From: Betaproteobacteria bacterium | Lineage (GTDB): Bacteria > Pseudomonadota > Gammaproteobacteria > Burkholderiales > SG8-39 | DNA length: 64,000 bases | Direction of reading: 5' to 3' | NCBI GenBank assembly: GCA_016713125.1 | Contig: JADJPT010000012.1 | Coordinates: forward strand, 73,891-137,890 | Shown: piece by piece, positions 7,992 through 16,752 of the stretch | Layout of the letters: each line of letters starts with the position of its first letter | Position numbering within the stretch: the first letter of the stretch is position 1 | The notes under the pieces: generated by a model | The model's database searches: none | What the model was told of the DNA's origin: nothing | What the model saw: only the letters and a program-made list of their open reading frames with translations | Translations under genes and position numbers: made by a program

Positions 7992-9500
7992 CTATTTGCC
8001 CTTGGCCTTGGCGATCAGCATCGAGATCACCGGCCAGGCCAGCAGGAACAGCGCCAGACCCGTGATCGAGCCGACCAGCCCGTTCGAGAAGAAGATCGAC
8101 ATCTGCCCCTCGGAAACCAGCATCGCCTGCCGGAACGAGGCTTCGGCGCGGTCACCCAGCACGATGGCCAGCACCAGCGGTGCGAGCGGGTAGTTGAGCT
8201 TCTTGAACACATAGCCGAGCACGCCGAACATCAGCATCATCCAGACGTCGAACATGTTCGTCTTGACGGTATAGGCGCCGATGGCGCACACCACCATGAT
8301 CACCGGCGCGATCACCGCAAAAGGAATCCGCAGGATCGCAGCGAACAGCGGGACGCAGGTCAGAACCACGATCAGTCCGGCGATATTGCCCAGGTAGATG
8401 CTGGCGATCAGCCCCCAGACGAACTCCTTCTGCTCGACGAACAGCATCGGGCCGGGCTGCAGGCCCCAGATCAGCAGGCCGCCGAGCAGCACAGCGGCGG
8501 TCGGTGAGCCTGGCACGCCCAGCGTCAGCATGGGCAGCAGCGCCGATGTGCCGGCGGCATGCGCCGCGGTCTCGGGCGCAACCACGCCCTCGATCTTGCC
8601 GGTGCCGAACTTGGCGCCGTCCTTGGAGAAGCGCTGCGCACCCCCGTAGGCCATGAACGAGGCCGGCGTGGCGCCGCCGGGCACGATGCCCATGAAACAG
8701 CCGACGATGGAGGAGCGCATCGAAGTCGCCCAGTAGCGCGGCAACTCCTTCCACGTCTGCATGACGACCTTCATGTTGATCTTGGCATCCGCACCCTTGA
8801 AGGCCAGGCCCTCTTCCATCGTCAGCAGAATCTCGCCGATGCCGAACAGGCCGATCACCGCGATCAGGAAATCGAAACCCGACAGCAGTTCCACCGACCC
8901 GAAGGTCAGCCGCAGGGTGCCGGTGACCGGATCGGTACCCACCGCCGCCAGCGCGAAGCCGGTCATCATGGCTGTCAGGGTCTTGGCCGGCGGCTCCTTC
9001 GACATGCCAACGAACGCGCAGAACGTGAGCAGGTAGACGGAGAAGAACTCAGGGGGACCGAACTGCAGCGCGAAGCCCGCGACGATCGGCGACAGGAAGG
9101 TAATCACCACCGTGGCGATGAAGGCGCCGACGAAGGATGAGGTGAACGCCGCCGTCAGGGCCGCGCCGGCGCGGCCCTGCTGCGCCAGCGGATAGCCGTC
9201 GAAAGTCGTCGCCACCGACCATGGCTCGCCCGGAATATTGAACAGAATTGAGGTGATCGCGCCGCCGAACAGCGCCCCCCAGTAAATGCACGAAAGCAGG
9301 ATGATCGCCGAGGTGGTTCCGCCGGGCGACTGCGCCATGGAAAAAGTGAGGGGGAGCAGAATCGCCACGCCGTTCGCGCCACCGAGTCCGGGCAGCACGC
9401 CGATCACGACGCCGAGTATCACGCCCACAAACATCAGGCCGACGTTCTTCAGCGACAGGGCGACGCCGAAACCCTCGATCAGAGACCGAATCTCTTCCAT
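7992..9500 (-). CDS. tripartite tricarboxylate transporter large permease (TctA family)
   Basis: A 502-residue, very hydrophobic inner-membrane protein with about 10-12 membrane segments. It has the conserved TctA loop GVLPGLGGANGVAILLPLTF (residues 34-53) and a second such element, GIVPGGATPASFMAYGGA, in the other half. With the small TctB subunit and the periplasmic Bug receptor upstream it forms a sodium- or proton-driven carboxylate importer. It is the last gene of bug-tctB-tctA (13-base gap to tctB). The family carries di- and tricarboxylates; the oxalate neighbourhood and shared operator make oxalate or a related acid the likely substrate. That is inference, since permease specificity cannot be read from sequence. 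Confidence 0.9.
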   Translation of the reverse strand: MEEIRSLIEGFGVALSLKNVGLMFVGVILGVVIGVLPGLGGANGVAILLPLTFSMAQSPGGTTSAIILLSCIYWGALFGGAITSILFNIPGEPWSVATTFDGYPLAQQGRAGAALTAAFTSSFVGAFIATVVITFLSPIVAGFALQFGPPEFFSVYLLTFCAFVGMSKEPPAKTLTAMMTGFALAAVGTDPVTGTLRLTFGSVELLSGFDFLIAVIGLFGIGEILLTMEEGLAFKGADAKINMKVVMQTWKELPRYWATSMRSSIVGCFMGIVPGGATPASFMAYGGAQRFSKDGAKFGTGKIEGVVAPETAAHAAGTSALLPMLTLGVPGSPTAAVLLGGLLIWGLQPGPMLFVEQKEFVWGLIASIYLGNIAGLIVVLTCVPLFAAILRIPFAVIAPVIMVVCAIGAYTVKTNMFDVWMMLMFGVLGYVFKKLNYPLAPLVLAIVLGDRAEASFRQAMLVSEGQMSIFFSNGLVGSITGLALFLLAWPVISMLIAKAKGK

Positions 9501-9513
9501 TTCCGTCGATCCC

Positions 9514-10020
9514 CTAGTTCAGGCCGAGCGCGGCCTCGAGGGGCCCTTTGGGAAGCGGCACCTTGAACCACATCTCGAACACGAAGAAAAACACGCCCAT
9601 CACGCCGACCGAAACCATGCCGAGCTTGAGCCAGGAGTACTTTCCCTGCCAGCGCATGAAGAAGCCGATGAACAACATGGAAGAGACGTAGATGCCGAGC
9701 AACCCGATCAGGCCCACGTAGACGACCGTCGGCACGAAAACGGCGAGTACCAGCTTGAACTGAGCTGAATCGACGAACACCTTGTCGCGTTCCGGCCGGA
9801 TGGTGAGCGCCTTGAAGAAGGTCACCAGCGAAGAAACGCAGATGATCAGTCCCAGATAGAACGGAAAGTAGCCCGCCTGCGGGCCGTCATCGGCCCAGCC
9901 CGTACCCAGCCTGCGGCTGTCGAAGATCACCAGCGCGCCCAGCGCGAAGAAGAGCGCTGCGACGACCAGCTCCACCCCCTTGGTACCGATCGCGCCATGC
10001 CGCGCGCCGCCCTTCTCCAT
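9514..10020 (-). CDS. tripartite tricarboxylate transporter small permease (TctB family)
   Basis: A 168-residue membrane protein with four predicted membrane segments (for example GVELVVAALFFALGALVIFD and FKLVLAVFVPTVVYVGLIGL). This is the size and layout of the small TctB subunit. ATG at 10020 is chosen because GGGGAGG precedes it; the frame is open to 10080 but that would cross the hairpin after the receptor gene. It lies between the receptor and TctA genes and completes the transporter. Confidence 0.85.
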   Translation of the reverse strand: MEKGGARHGAIGTKGVELVVAALFFALGALVIFDSRRLGTGWADDGPQAGYFPFYLGLIICVSSLVTFFKALTIRPERDKVFVDSAQFKLVLAVFVPTVVYVGLIGLLGIYVSSMLFIGFFMRWQGKYSWLKLGMVSVGVMGVFFFVFEMWFKVPLPKGPLEAALGLN

Positions 10021-10051
10021 GTGCACTGCCTCCCCGCCCGTCGTTGTTGTA

Positions 10052-10076
10052 ACACCGCGGCCGACGGCCGCGGTGT
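10052..10076 (-). terminator. strong hairpin between receptor and permease genes
   Basis: A perfect 11-bp stem (10052-10062 with 10066-10076) and a 3-base loop lie 13 bases after the receptor stop. The minus-strand tail reads TACAACAACG, not a T-run. It probably acts as an attenuator or mRNA stabiliser that lets the receptor be made in excess over the permeases. Confidence 0.5.
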
Positions 10077-10089
10077 GCACGCTTAGGAC

Positions 10090-11103
10090 TTACTTCGCGC
10101 CGGCGATGAACCCGGCCGACTTCATCAGCGAGACGTGACGCGCCTCTTCCTTCGCCACCCAGTCGGCGTACTCCTTGCCGGCCAGCGCGGTGGTGTTGAA
10201 TGCGCCCTTCTCGATGAACTCCTTCCATTCCTTCGTCTCGCGCACCTTGGCGATCAGGTCGGTGTAGAACTTCACCTGGTCGGGCGACACGCCGGGCGCC
10301 ATGAAGATGCCGCGCAACATCAGATAGTCGAAGTCCAGGCCCTGCTCCTTGCAGGTCGGGATATCCGACCAGCTCATCGTCGCGGTGACCTTCTCCTTGT
10401 ACGGCATGCGCTTGGGATCGAACACGCACAGCGGACGCAGTTTGCCGCCGCGCCAGTGCGCCACCGCCTCGATCGGGTTGTTCACGGTCGCGTCGGCGTG
10501 GTTGCCGACCAGTTGCACGGCAACGTCGCCGCCACCGCGGAACGGGATGTAGATGAACTTGACCCCCGCCGACTTCTCGATGCCGACCGTGATGATCTGG
10601 TCTTCCTGCTTGGAACCCGTGCCGGCCATCTTGAACTTGCTGCCCTTTGCCGCGGCAAGGAATTCCTTGACGTTCTTGTACGGCTTGCCCGCGTTCACCC
10701 ACAGCACGAACTGGTCGAGCGCCAGCATCTGCACCGGCGTCAGGTCGCGCCAGTTGAACGGCACCCCGGTCGCCAGCGGCGTGGTGAACAGGTTGGACAG
10801 GGTGATGATGATCTTGTGCGCATCGCCGCTCGCGCCCTTGACGTCGAGAAAGCCTTCGGCGCCCGCCCCACCCGCCTTGTTGACCACCACCATCGACTGC
10901 TTCATGAGGTTGTGCTTGGCGACGATGGACTGAATCACCCGCGCCATCTGGTCGGCACCACCGCCGGTGCCTGCCGGCACCACGAACTCCACCGTCTTGC
11001 TGGGTTCCCAGGCGTGAGCCGAAGATTGGAACGCGAATCCGGCCAGGGCCGTGGCCAGGGCTGCTGCGGTGACGCCGAACTTCCTGCTGAGCTTGATTTT
11101 CAT
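10090..11103 (-). CDS. Bug/TctC periplasmic substrate-binding receptor
   Basis: A 337-residue secreted receptor. The signal peptide covers about residues 1-31 (KFGVTAAALATALAGFAFQS, then SAHA before the cut). The mature start WEPSKTVEFVVPAGTGGGAD is the typical first strand and pyrrolysis loop of Bug proteins; later GSGSKQEDQIITVGIEKSAG and YIPFRGGGDVAVQLVGNHAD form the second carboxylate-binding loop. It captures a small carboxylate in the periplasm and delivers it to the TctA/TctB pair encoded downstream. ATG at 11103 has GGAGGAGGG before it. The operon promoter is likely the -10-like AAGAAT at 11190-11195, 33 bp from the palindrome centre at 11225.5. Confidence 0.92.
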   Translation of the reverse strand: MKIKLSRKFGVTAAALATALAGFAFQSSAHAWEPSKTVEFVVPAGTGGGADQMARVIQSIVAKHNLMKQSMVVVNKAGGAGAEGFLDVKGASGDAHKIIITLSNLFTTPLATGVPFNWRDLTPVQMLALDQFVLWVNAGKPYKNVKEFLAAAKGSKFKMAGTGSKQEDQIITVGIEKSAGVKFIYIPFRGGGDVAVQLVGNHADATVNNPIEAVAHWRGGKLRPLCVFDPKRMPYKEKVTATMSWSDIPTCKEQGLDFDYLMLRGIFMAPGVSPDQVKFYTDLIAKVRETKEWKEFIEKGAFNTTALAGKEYADWVAKEEARHVSLMKSAGFIAGAK

Positions 11104-11218
11104 GTGTCCCTCCTCCAGTGTGCGATCAATCGGTTTGTAGTAACGACTGCGCCGACCATTCGCGACGCGCGCCGTCAATCGCTCCCTTGATTCTTCACTC
11201 CCGTACGAACTTCCCCCC

Positions 11219-11232
11219 TTGACCGCGGTCAA
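11219..11232 (-). promoter_or_regulatory. Crp/Fnr-type operator 2 (transporter operon)
   Basis: TTGACCGCGGTCAA, a perfect palindrome, between the TerC stop and the receptor start. A -10-like AAGAAT lies at 11190-11195 on the minus strand, 33 bp centre to centre, as at the other sites. Start codon 122 bp from the centre. Confidence 0.7.
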
Positions 11233-11250
11233 GATTCCGCGGGACAGTCC

Positions 11251-11979
11251 TCAGTGCCCCACCTCGCTGCTCACCTGCGCATGCGACTCCGCGCGCCTGG
11301 CCAGCCAGGTGCCCAGACCCAACACCAAAACGGCGCCGACGATCGCGCTCACGCGCATGTCGTGCAGCCACGCGGCGTTGGCGCCGACCCAGTCCTTGAT
11401 GGCAGGATCGCCGACCATGATGTCGCCGGCGATGTATCCCAGCAGCGTGCCGCCCAGAGTGATGATGATCGGGAAGCGCTCCATCAGGCGCAGCATCAGC
11501 GTGCTGCCGAAGATCACGATGGGGATGGAGATCGCCAGACCCGCGATCAGCAGCACGGTCTTCGCGGCAGCCGGGCCCTGTTCAGCAGCTGCGGCGACGG
11601 CAATCACGTTGTCCAGGCTCATGACCAGGTCGGCAATCAGGATCGTCTTCACCGCCTCGAGCATGTTGTTGCCGGCCTTGATGTTCTCCTCGCCCTCCTC
11701 CGGCACCAGGAGCTTCACGCCGATCCACAGCAACAGCACGCCGCCCACCAGCTTGAGGTAAGGCAGTTGCAGCAGCGCGACGGCGAAGATGGTCAGCACC
11801 ACGCGCATGATGATTGCCGCGGCACTGCCCCAGAACACCGCCATCTTCTGCTGCTTGGCCGGCAGGGACCTGGCGGCGAGCGCGATCACCACCGCGTTGT
11901 CGCCCGACAGCAGCAGGTTGACCCAGATAATGGCGCCCAGTGCCTTCCAGAAATCGACGTGGGACAACATCTCCATCAT
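11251..11979 (-). CDS. TerC family integral membrane protein
   Basis: A 242-residue protein with about seven membrane segments. It carries the two TerC signatures NLLLSGDNAVVIALAARSLP (about 21-40) and IADLVMSLDNVIAVAAAAEQ (about 115-134), whose buried Asp-Asn pairs point to metal or ion transport. Members include manganese exporters (Alx/MntP-like roles) and tellurite-resistance-associated proteins. GAGAGGAA precedes the start. It lies between fhs and the transporter operon on the same strand. Its link to oxalate is unclear; metal handling is possible because oxalate binds divalent metals, but this is speculation. Confidence 0.85.
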   Translation of the reverse strand: MMEMLSHVDFWKALGAIIWVNLLLSGDNAVVIALAARSLPAKQQKMAVFWGSAAAIIMRVVLTIFAVALLQLPYLKLVGGVLLLWIGVKLLVPEEGEENIKAGNNMLEAVKTILIADLVMSLDNVIAVAAAAEQGPAAAKTVLLIAGLAISIPIVIFGSTLMLRLMERFPIIITLGGTLLGYIAGDIMVGDPAIKDWVGANAAWLHDMRVSAIVGAVLVLGLGTWLARRAESHAQVSSEVGH

Positions 11980-12054
11980 GGTGAATTCCTCTCTCTCAAT
12001 TACGATCCGTAATCATCGGAATTCTACCCTCAACGGGTGCGTTCCGGTCACCCC

Positions 12055-12078
12055 CGGGGCGGCGGTTTCGCCGCCCCG
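12055..12078 (-). terminator. hairpin after fhs
   Basis: A perfect 10-bp GC stem with loop GTTT (12055-12064 with 12069-12078), 16 bases after the fhs stop. No T-run follows, so termination efficiency is uncertain. Confidence 0.45.
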
Positions 12079-12093
12079 CGAGCTTGCGGGGGA

Positions 12094-13764
12094 TCAGAAC
12101 AGGCCGACCACCTTGCCGTCCACGATGTCGATCTTGCTGGCCGAGGGCACCTTGGGCAGGCCCGGCATGGTCATGATGTCGCCGCAGATCATCACCACGA
12201 ACTCGGCGCCGGCCGCCAGGCGCACCTCGCGCACGTTCACCACGTGGTTCACCGGGGCGCCCCGCACGGAGGCATCGGTCGAGAACGAGGACTGGGTCTT
12301 GGCCACGCACACCGGGTAGTGACCATAACCGTCGTCCTGCAGCTTCTTGATCTGGTTGCGGACCTTGGTGTCGGCGGTGACCTCGGAGGCCCGGTAGATC
12401 TTCTTGGCGATCTTGTTGATCTTGTCCCAGAGCGTGTCCTGCTCCTCGTAGACGAACTGGAAGTTCGATTTCTGCTCGCACAGATCGACCACGATGTTGG
12501 CCAGTTCGGCAGCGCCCTTGCCGCCCTCGCCCCAGTGGGTGGCGAGCACCACTTTCACGCCCAGCTTCTCCATGCGCGAATACAGCACGTCGAGCTCGGC
12601 CTTGGTGTCGGAGTTGAACTTGTTGATCGAGACCACGCAGGGAATGCCGTAGTTCTTCTGCACGTTCTCGACGTGGCGCTCGAGGTTGACGATGCCGCGC
12701 TCCAGCGCCGCGACGTCCTCGTTGGTGATGGTCTTGAGGTCGGCGCCGCCGTGGTATTTCATGGCACGCACCGTGGCGACGATCACCGCCGCGCTCGGGC
12801 GCAGGCCGGACTTGCGGCACTTGATGTCGATGAACTTCTCGGCGCCCAGGTCGGCGCCGAAGCCGGCCTCGGTCACCACGTAGTCGGCCAGCTTGAGCGC
12901 GGTCTTGGTGGCGATCACCGAGTTGCAGCCGTGCGCGATGTTGGCGAACGGCCCGCCATGGATGAAGGCCGGGTTGTTCTCCAGCGTCTGCACCAGGTTG
13001 GGCTTCAGAGCGTCCTTGAGCAGCACGGTCATCGCACCGTGGGCGTTCAGGTCACGCGCGTAGATGGTCTTGCCCTCGCGGCTGTAGCCGACCACGATGT
13101 TGCCCAGGCGGTTCTTCAGGTCCTCGAGGGAATTGGAGAGGCAGAAGATCGCCATCACTTCGGAAGCCACGACGATGTCGAAGCCGTCCTGACGCGGGTA
13201 GCCGTTGGCCGTGCCGCCCAGCGCGATGGTGATGTCGCGCAGCGCCCGGTCGTTCATGTCGACCACGCGCTTCCACTGGATGCGGCGCACGTCGATGCCG
13301 AGCTCGTTGCCGTGGTTGATGTGGTTGTCGATCAGCGCGGCGAGCAGGTTGTTGGCCAGCGCGATCGCCGAAAAGTCGCCGGTGAAGTGCAGGTTGATGT
13401 CCTCCATGGGCACCACCTGTGCGTAGCCACCGCCGGCCGCGCCGCCCTTGACGCCGAACACCGGACCCAGCGAGGGCTCGCGCAGCGCGATGATGGCCTT
13501 CTTGCCGATGTAGTTGAGCGCATCGCCAAGGCCCACCGTGGTGGTGGTCTTGCCCTCGCCCGCGGGGGTCGGGCTGATGGCGGTCACCAGGATCAGCTTG
13601 CCGTCCTTCTTGTCCTTCAGCGAATCGACATACTCCAGAGACACCTTCGCCTTGTAATGGCCGTACGGCTCGAGGTGATCCTCGGGGATGCCGAGCTTCT
13701 CCATGGCGATCTTGGAGATGCGCTGCATCTTGGCTTTCTGGGCGATTTCGATATCGGACGCCAT
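12094..13764 (-). CDS. fhs: formate--tetrahydrofolate ligase
   Basis: A 556-residue cytosolic enzyme joining formate to THF with ATP, giving 10-formyl-THF. The P-loop reads TPAGEGKTTTTVGLGDAL (about 66-83). Further conserved blocks are REPSLGPVFGVKGGAAGGGY, FTGDFSAIALANNLLAALID and PNLVQTLENNPAFIHGGPFA. The length equals the family norm. The start has GGAGGAG. It would feed formate from oxalate breakdown into the one-carbon pool and so supply serine and purine synthesis, opposite in direction to the formyl-THF hydrolase-like gene at 3185-4117. The promoter is likely TATAGT at 13842-13847, 33 bp from the operator centre at 13877.5. Confidence 0.95.
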   Translation of the reverse strand: MASDIEIAQKAKMQRISKIAMEKLGIPEDHLEPYGHYKAKVSLEYVDSLKDKKDGKLILVTAISPTPAGEGKTTTTVGLGDALNYIGKKAIIALREPSLGPVFGVKGGAAGGGYAQVVPMEDINLHFTGDFSAIALANNLLAALIDNHINHGNELGIDVRRIQWKRVVDMNDRALRDITIALGGTANGYPRQDGFDIVVASEVMAIFCLSNSLEDLKNRLGNIVVGYSREGKTIYARDLNAHGAMTVLLKDALKPNLVQTLENNPAFIHGGPFANIAHGCNSVIATKTALKLADYVVTEAGFGADLGAEKFIDIKCRKSGLRPSAAVIVATVRAMKYHGGADLKTITNEDVAALERGIVNLERHVENVQKNYGIPCVVSINKFNSDTKAELDVLYSRMEKLGVKVVLATHWGEGGKGAAELANIVVDLCEQKSNFQFVYEEQDTLWDKINKIAKKIYRASEVTADTKVRNQIKKLQDDGYGHYPVCVAKTQSSFSTDASVRGAPVNHVVNVREVRLAAGAEFVVMICGDIMTMPGLPKVPSASKIDIVDGKVVGLF

Positions 13765-13862
13765 GGGGTGATCTCCTCCGGTGAGACTTTTCGGTTTATG
13801 AAAGCAGAGCGGCTGGAAGCGGCCCGCCGCGGATGCGACGAACTATAGGGGCGCGCACGCAG

Positions 13863-13892
13863 CCGCGGCCTTGACGAAAATCAAGGCCGCGG
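13863..13892 (-). promoter_or_regulatory. Crp/Fnr-type operator 3 (fhs)
   Basis: Core TTGACGAAAATCAA at 13871-13884 inside a perfect inverted repeat with 12-bp arms (13863-13874 and 13881-13892). It lies about 113 bp upstream of fhs and 33 bp from TATAGT (13842-13847). The long GC arms could also form a hairpin behind the fdh operon, but no T-tail follows. Confidence 0.7.
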
Positions 13893-13941
13893 ACGCGGGT
13901 ATTGAAGGAATGCGGTCGCGCGAGGCCGACCGGCGCGGGTA

Positions 13942-16752
13942 TCAGCCGTACAGCTGCCCCATGGAACGGCCCTTGCCGTAGCCTGGGTCGCCGGGCGCCT
14001 TGCCGCCTTTCGCTATCTTGACGGCGCAATACTTGAACTCCGGGATCTTGCCGAACGGATCGAGCGCCGAATTGGTCAACAGGTTCGCCGCCGCCTCGTA
14101 GAAGGCGAAGGGGATGAACACCGCACCGCGCGGAATGGCATCGTCGGCGCGGGCGTACAGCGCGATCCTGCCGCGGCGCGATTGCACGGTGATTACATCG
14201 CCCGGCTTGGCGCCCAGCCCGGCGAGATCGAGCGGATGGATCTGGCAGGTCGGTTCCGGTTCGATCGCATCCAGCACCCCGGAGCGCCGCGTCATGGCGC
14301 CGGTGTGCCAGTGCTCGAGCTGGCGGCCGGTGATCAGCACCATCGGGTAGTCGGCGTCGGGTTGCTCGTCGGCGTGGATGATGTCGGCCGGCACGAACCT
14401 GGCGCGGCCGGTGGCCGTGGGGAACACCTCCGTGAACACCACCGGCGTGCCCGGGTCGCCCTCGTTCTCGCACGGATACACGACCACCGAGTCGCGTTCC
14501 AGGCGCTCCCAGGTGATGCCGGCGATCGAGTGCATGCCGCGGCGCATCTCGTTGAACACCTCGCGCGGATGCGAATAGTTCCAGTCCAGGCCGATGCCGC
14601 GCGCGATCTCCTGCAGGATCCACAGGTCCGGCTTGGCCTCTCCCGGCGCCTCGATCGCCTTGCGGCCCAGTTGCACCATGCGGTCGGTGTTGGTGAAGGT
14701 GCCGTCCTTCTCGGGGAACGCCGTGGCCGGCAGGACCACGTCGGCCAGATAGCAGGTCTCGGTCAGGAAGATGTCCTGCACCACCAGATGCTGCAGCCTG
14801 GCCATGCCGGCACGGGCGTGATCGACGTCGGGGTCGGACATGGCCGGGTTTTCGCCCATGACGTACATGCCCTTGATCTTGCCCTCGTAGGCCTGGTTCA
14901 TGATCTCCACCACCGTCAGCCCCGGCTTGGTGTCGAGGTCGGGCTTGTTCCACAGCGCCGCGAAGCGCTTGTGCGCCTCGGGGTTGTCGACACGCTGGTA
15001 GTCCGGATACATCATCGGGATCAGCCCCGAGTCGGAGGCGCCCTGCACGTTGTTCTGGCCGCGCAGCGGATGCAGGCCGCAGCCGGGCCGGCCGACCTGC
15101 CCGGTCATCAGCACCAACGCGATCAGGCAGCGCGCATTGTCGGTGCCATGCACGTGCTGCGAGATGCCCATGCCCCACAGCACCATCGAACCCTTCGAAG
15201 TCGCGAACAGCCGCGCCACTTCGCGGATCTTCTGCGCGGGGATGCCGCAGATCGGCGCCATCAGCTCTGGCGAATAGGCCTTCGAGTTCTCCTTCAGAGC
15301 CTCATAGCCGCTGGTGCGGTCACGGATGAAATCCGCGTCGACCAGACCTTCCTCGATGATGGTGTGGATCATGGCGTTCAGCATCGCCACGTCGGTGTCG
15401 GGCTTGAACTGCAGGAAATGCGTGGCGTGGCGCGCCAGTTCCGTGCGGCGCGGGTCGGCGATGATCAGCTTGGTGCCGTTCTTCGCCGCGTTCTTCATCC
15501 AGGTCGCCGCCACCGGATGGTTGACCGTGGGGTTGGCGCCGATCACGAACACCACCTCCGCCTTCATCACGTCGCCGACCTGGTTGGACACCGCTCCGGA
15601 CCCGACGCCTTCGAGCAGCGCCGCCACCGAGGAGGCGTGGCACAGGCGCGTGCAGTGGTCGACGTTGTTGGTGCCGAAGCCCGGGCGGACCAGCTTCTGG
15701 AACAGGTAGGCTTCCTCGTTCGAGCCCTTGGCCGAACCGAAACCGGCCAGCGCGTACTTGCCGTCGCGGTCGCGGATCTCGCGCAGCCCCTTGGCGGCGA
15801 ACTCCAGCGCCTCCTCCCAACTCGCCTCGCGGAACACCTCGCTCCAGTTGGCCGGATCGACCGTGAAGCTGGCGCCCTTGGGCACCCCCGGCTTGCGGAT
15901 CAGCGGGCGGGTCAGACGCTGCGGGTGGTGCGCATAGTCGAAGCCGTAGCGGCCCTTCACGCACAGACGCCCGTGGTTGGACGGGCCGTCGCGGCCGGTC
16001 ACGTATTTGATGGTGTTGTCCTGCACGTGGTAGGTCAGCTGGCAGCCCACGCCGCAGAACGGGCAAAGCGATTCGACGGTCTTGTCGATCTCGGCAAGGC
16101 CGGCCTCGCGCGCCGGCATCAGCGCCCCGGTCGGGCAGGCCTGCACGCACTCGCCGCAGGCCACGCAGGTCGACGCCCCCATGGGGTCGTCGAGGTCGAA
16201 CACGATCTTCGCGTGGTCGCCGCGGAACGCCAGGCCGATCACGTCGTTGACCTGTTCCTCGCGGCAGGCGCGCACGCAGCGCGTGCACTGTATGCAGGCG
16301 TCCAGGTTGACCGCGATCGCCGGATGCGACACGTCGGCACGCGGCTGCTCGCGGGCCGGGAAGCGCGGCAGGCCCATGTCGAGCTTCCTCGCCCACTGGT
16401 CGAGCTCGGAATCCTTGCGATAGTCCTTCTCCGGCATGTCCGAGAGCAGCAGCTCGAGCACCATCTTCTGCGACAGCAGGGCCCGCTCGCTGTCGGTGGT
16501 GACCTCCATGCCTTCCTTCGGATACCGGCAGCACGAGGGCGCCAGCACGCGCTCGCCCTTGATCTCCACCACGCAGGCGCGGCAGTTGCCGTCCGGACGG
16601 TAGCCGGGCTTGTAGCAAAGGTGCGGGATCTCGACGCCGTTCTTCTTCGCCGTCTCGATGATGGTCTCGTCCGGACGACCCACCACCGTCTTGCCGTTCA
16701 GCTTGAACTCGATCGGCATCGTCGCCAGCTGCTTGTTGGTCACGCGATCCAT
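13942..16752 (-). CDS. fdhA: NAD-dependent formate dehydrogenase, catalytic (molybdopterin) subunit
   Basis: A 936-residue FdsA/Fdh1A-type subunit. In order: a 2Fe-2S domain (Cys46, 57, 60, 74), a NuoG-type region, two 4Fe-4S ferredoxin motifs (CIQCTRCVRAC and CVACGECVQACPTGAL), a further cluster motif (LCPFCGVGCQLTYHV), and the bis-MGD catalytic domains. The active site reads TRLCHASS with Cys371-His372, so it uses Cys, not selenocysteine. It oxidises formate to CO2 and passes electrons through the clusters to the NADH-forming subunit. The start at 16752 shares one base with the beta-subunit stop (TGATG), with GAGGTGG before it; Met12 is a possible alternative. It is last in the operon. The fdhD chaperone gene is not in the window. 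Confidence 0.95.
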   Translation of the reverse strand: MDRVTNKQLATMPIEFKLNGKTVVGRPDETIIETAKKNGVEIPHLCYKPGYRPDGNCRACVVEIKGERVLAPSCCRYPKEGMEVTTDSERALLSQKMVLELLLSDMPEKDYRKDSELDQWARKLDMGLPRFPAREQPRADVSHPAIAVNLDACIQCTRCVRACREEQVNDVIGLAFRGDHAKIVFDLDDPMGASTCVACGECVQACPTGALMPAREAGLAEIDKTVESLCPFCGVGCQLTYHVQDNTIKYVTGRDGPSNHGRLCVKGRYGFDYAHHPQRLTRPLIRKPGVPKGASFTVDPANWSEVFREASWEEALEFAAKGLREIRDRDGKYALAGFGSAKGSNEEAYLFQKLVRPGFGTNNVDHCTRLCHASSVAALLEGVGSGAVSNQVGDVMKAEVVFVIGANPTVNHPVAATWMKNAAKNGTKLIIADPRRTELARHATHFLQFKPDTDVAMLNAMIHTIIEEGLVDADFIRDRTSGYEALKENSKAYSPELMAPICGIPAQKIREVARLFATSKGSMVLWGMGISQHVHGTDNARCLIALVLMTGQVGRPGCGLHPLRGQNNVQGASDSGLIPMMYPDYQRVDNPEAHKRFAALWNKPDLDTKPGLTVVEIMNQAYEGKIKGMYVMGENPAMSDPDVDHARAGMARLQHLVVQDIFLTETCYLADVVLPATAFPEKDGTFTNTDRMVQLGRKAIEAPGEAKPDLWILQEIARGIGLDWNYSHPREVFNEMRRGMHSIAGITWERLERDSVVVYPCENEGDPGTPVVFTEVFPTATGRARFVPADIIHADEQPDADYPMVLITGRQLEHWHTGAMTRRSGVLDAIEPEPTCQIHPLDLAGLGAKPGDVITVQSRRGRIALYARADDAIPRGAVFIPFAFYEAAANLLTNSALDPFGKIPEFKYCAVKIAKGGKAPGDPGYGKGRSMGQLYG

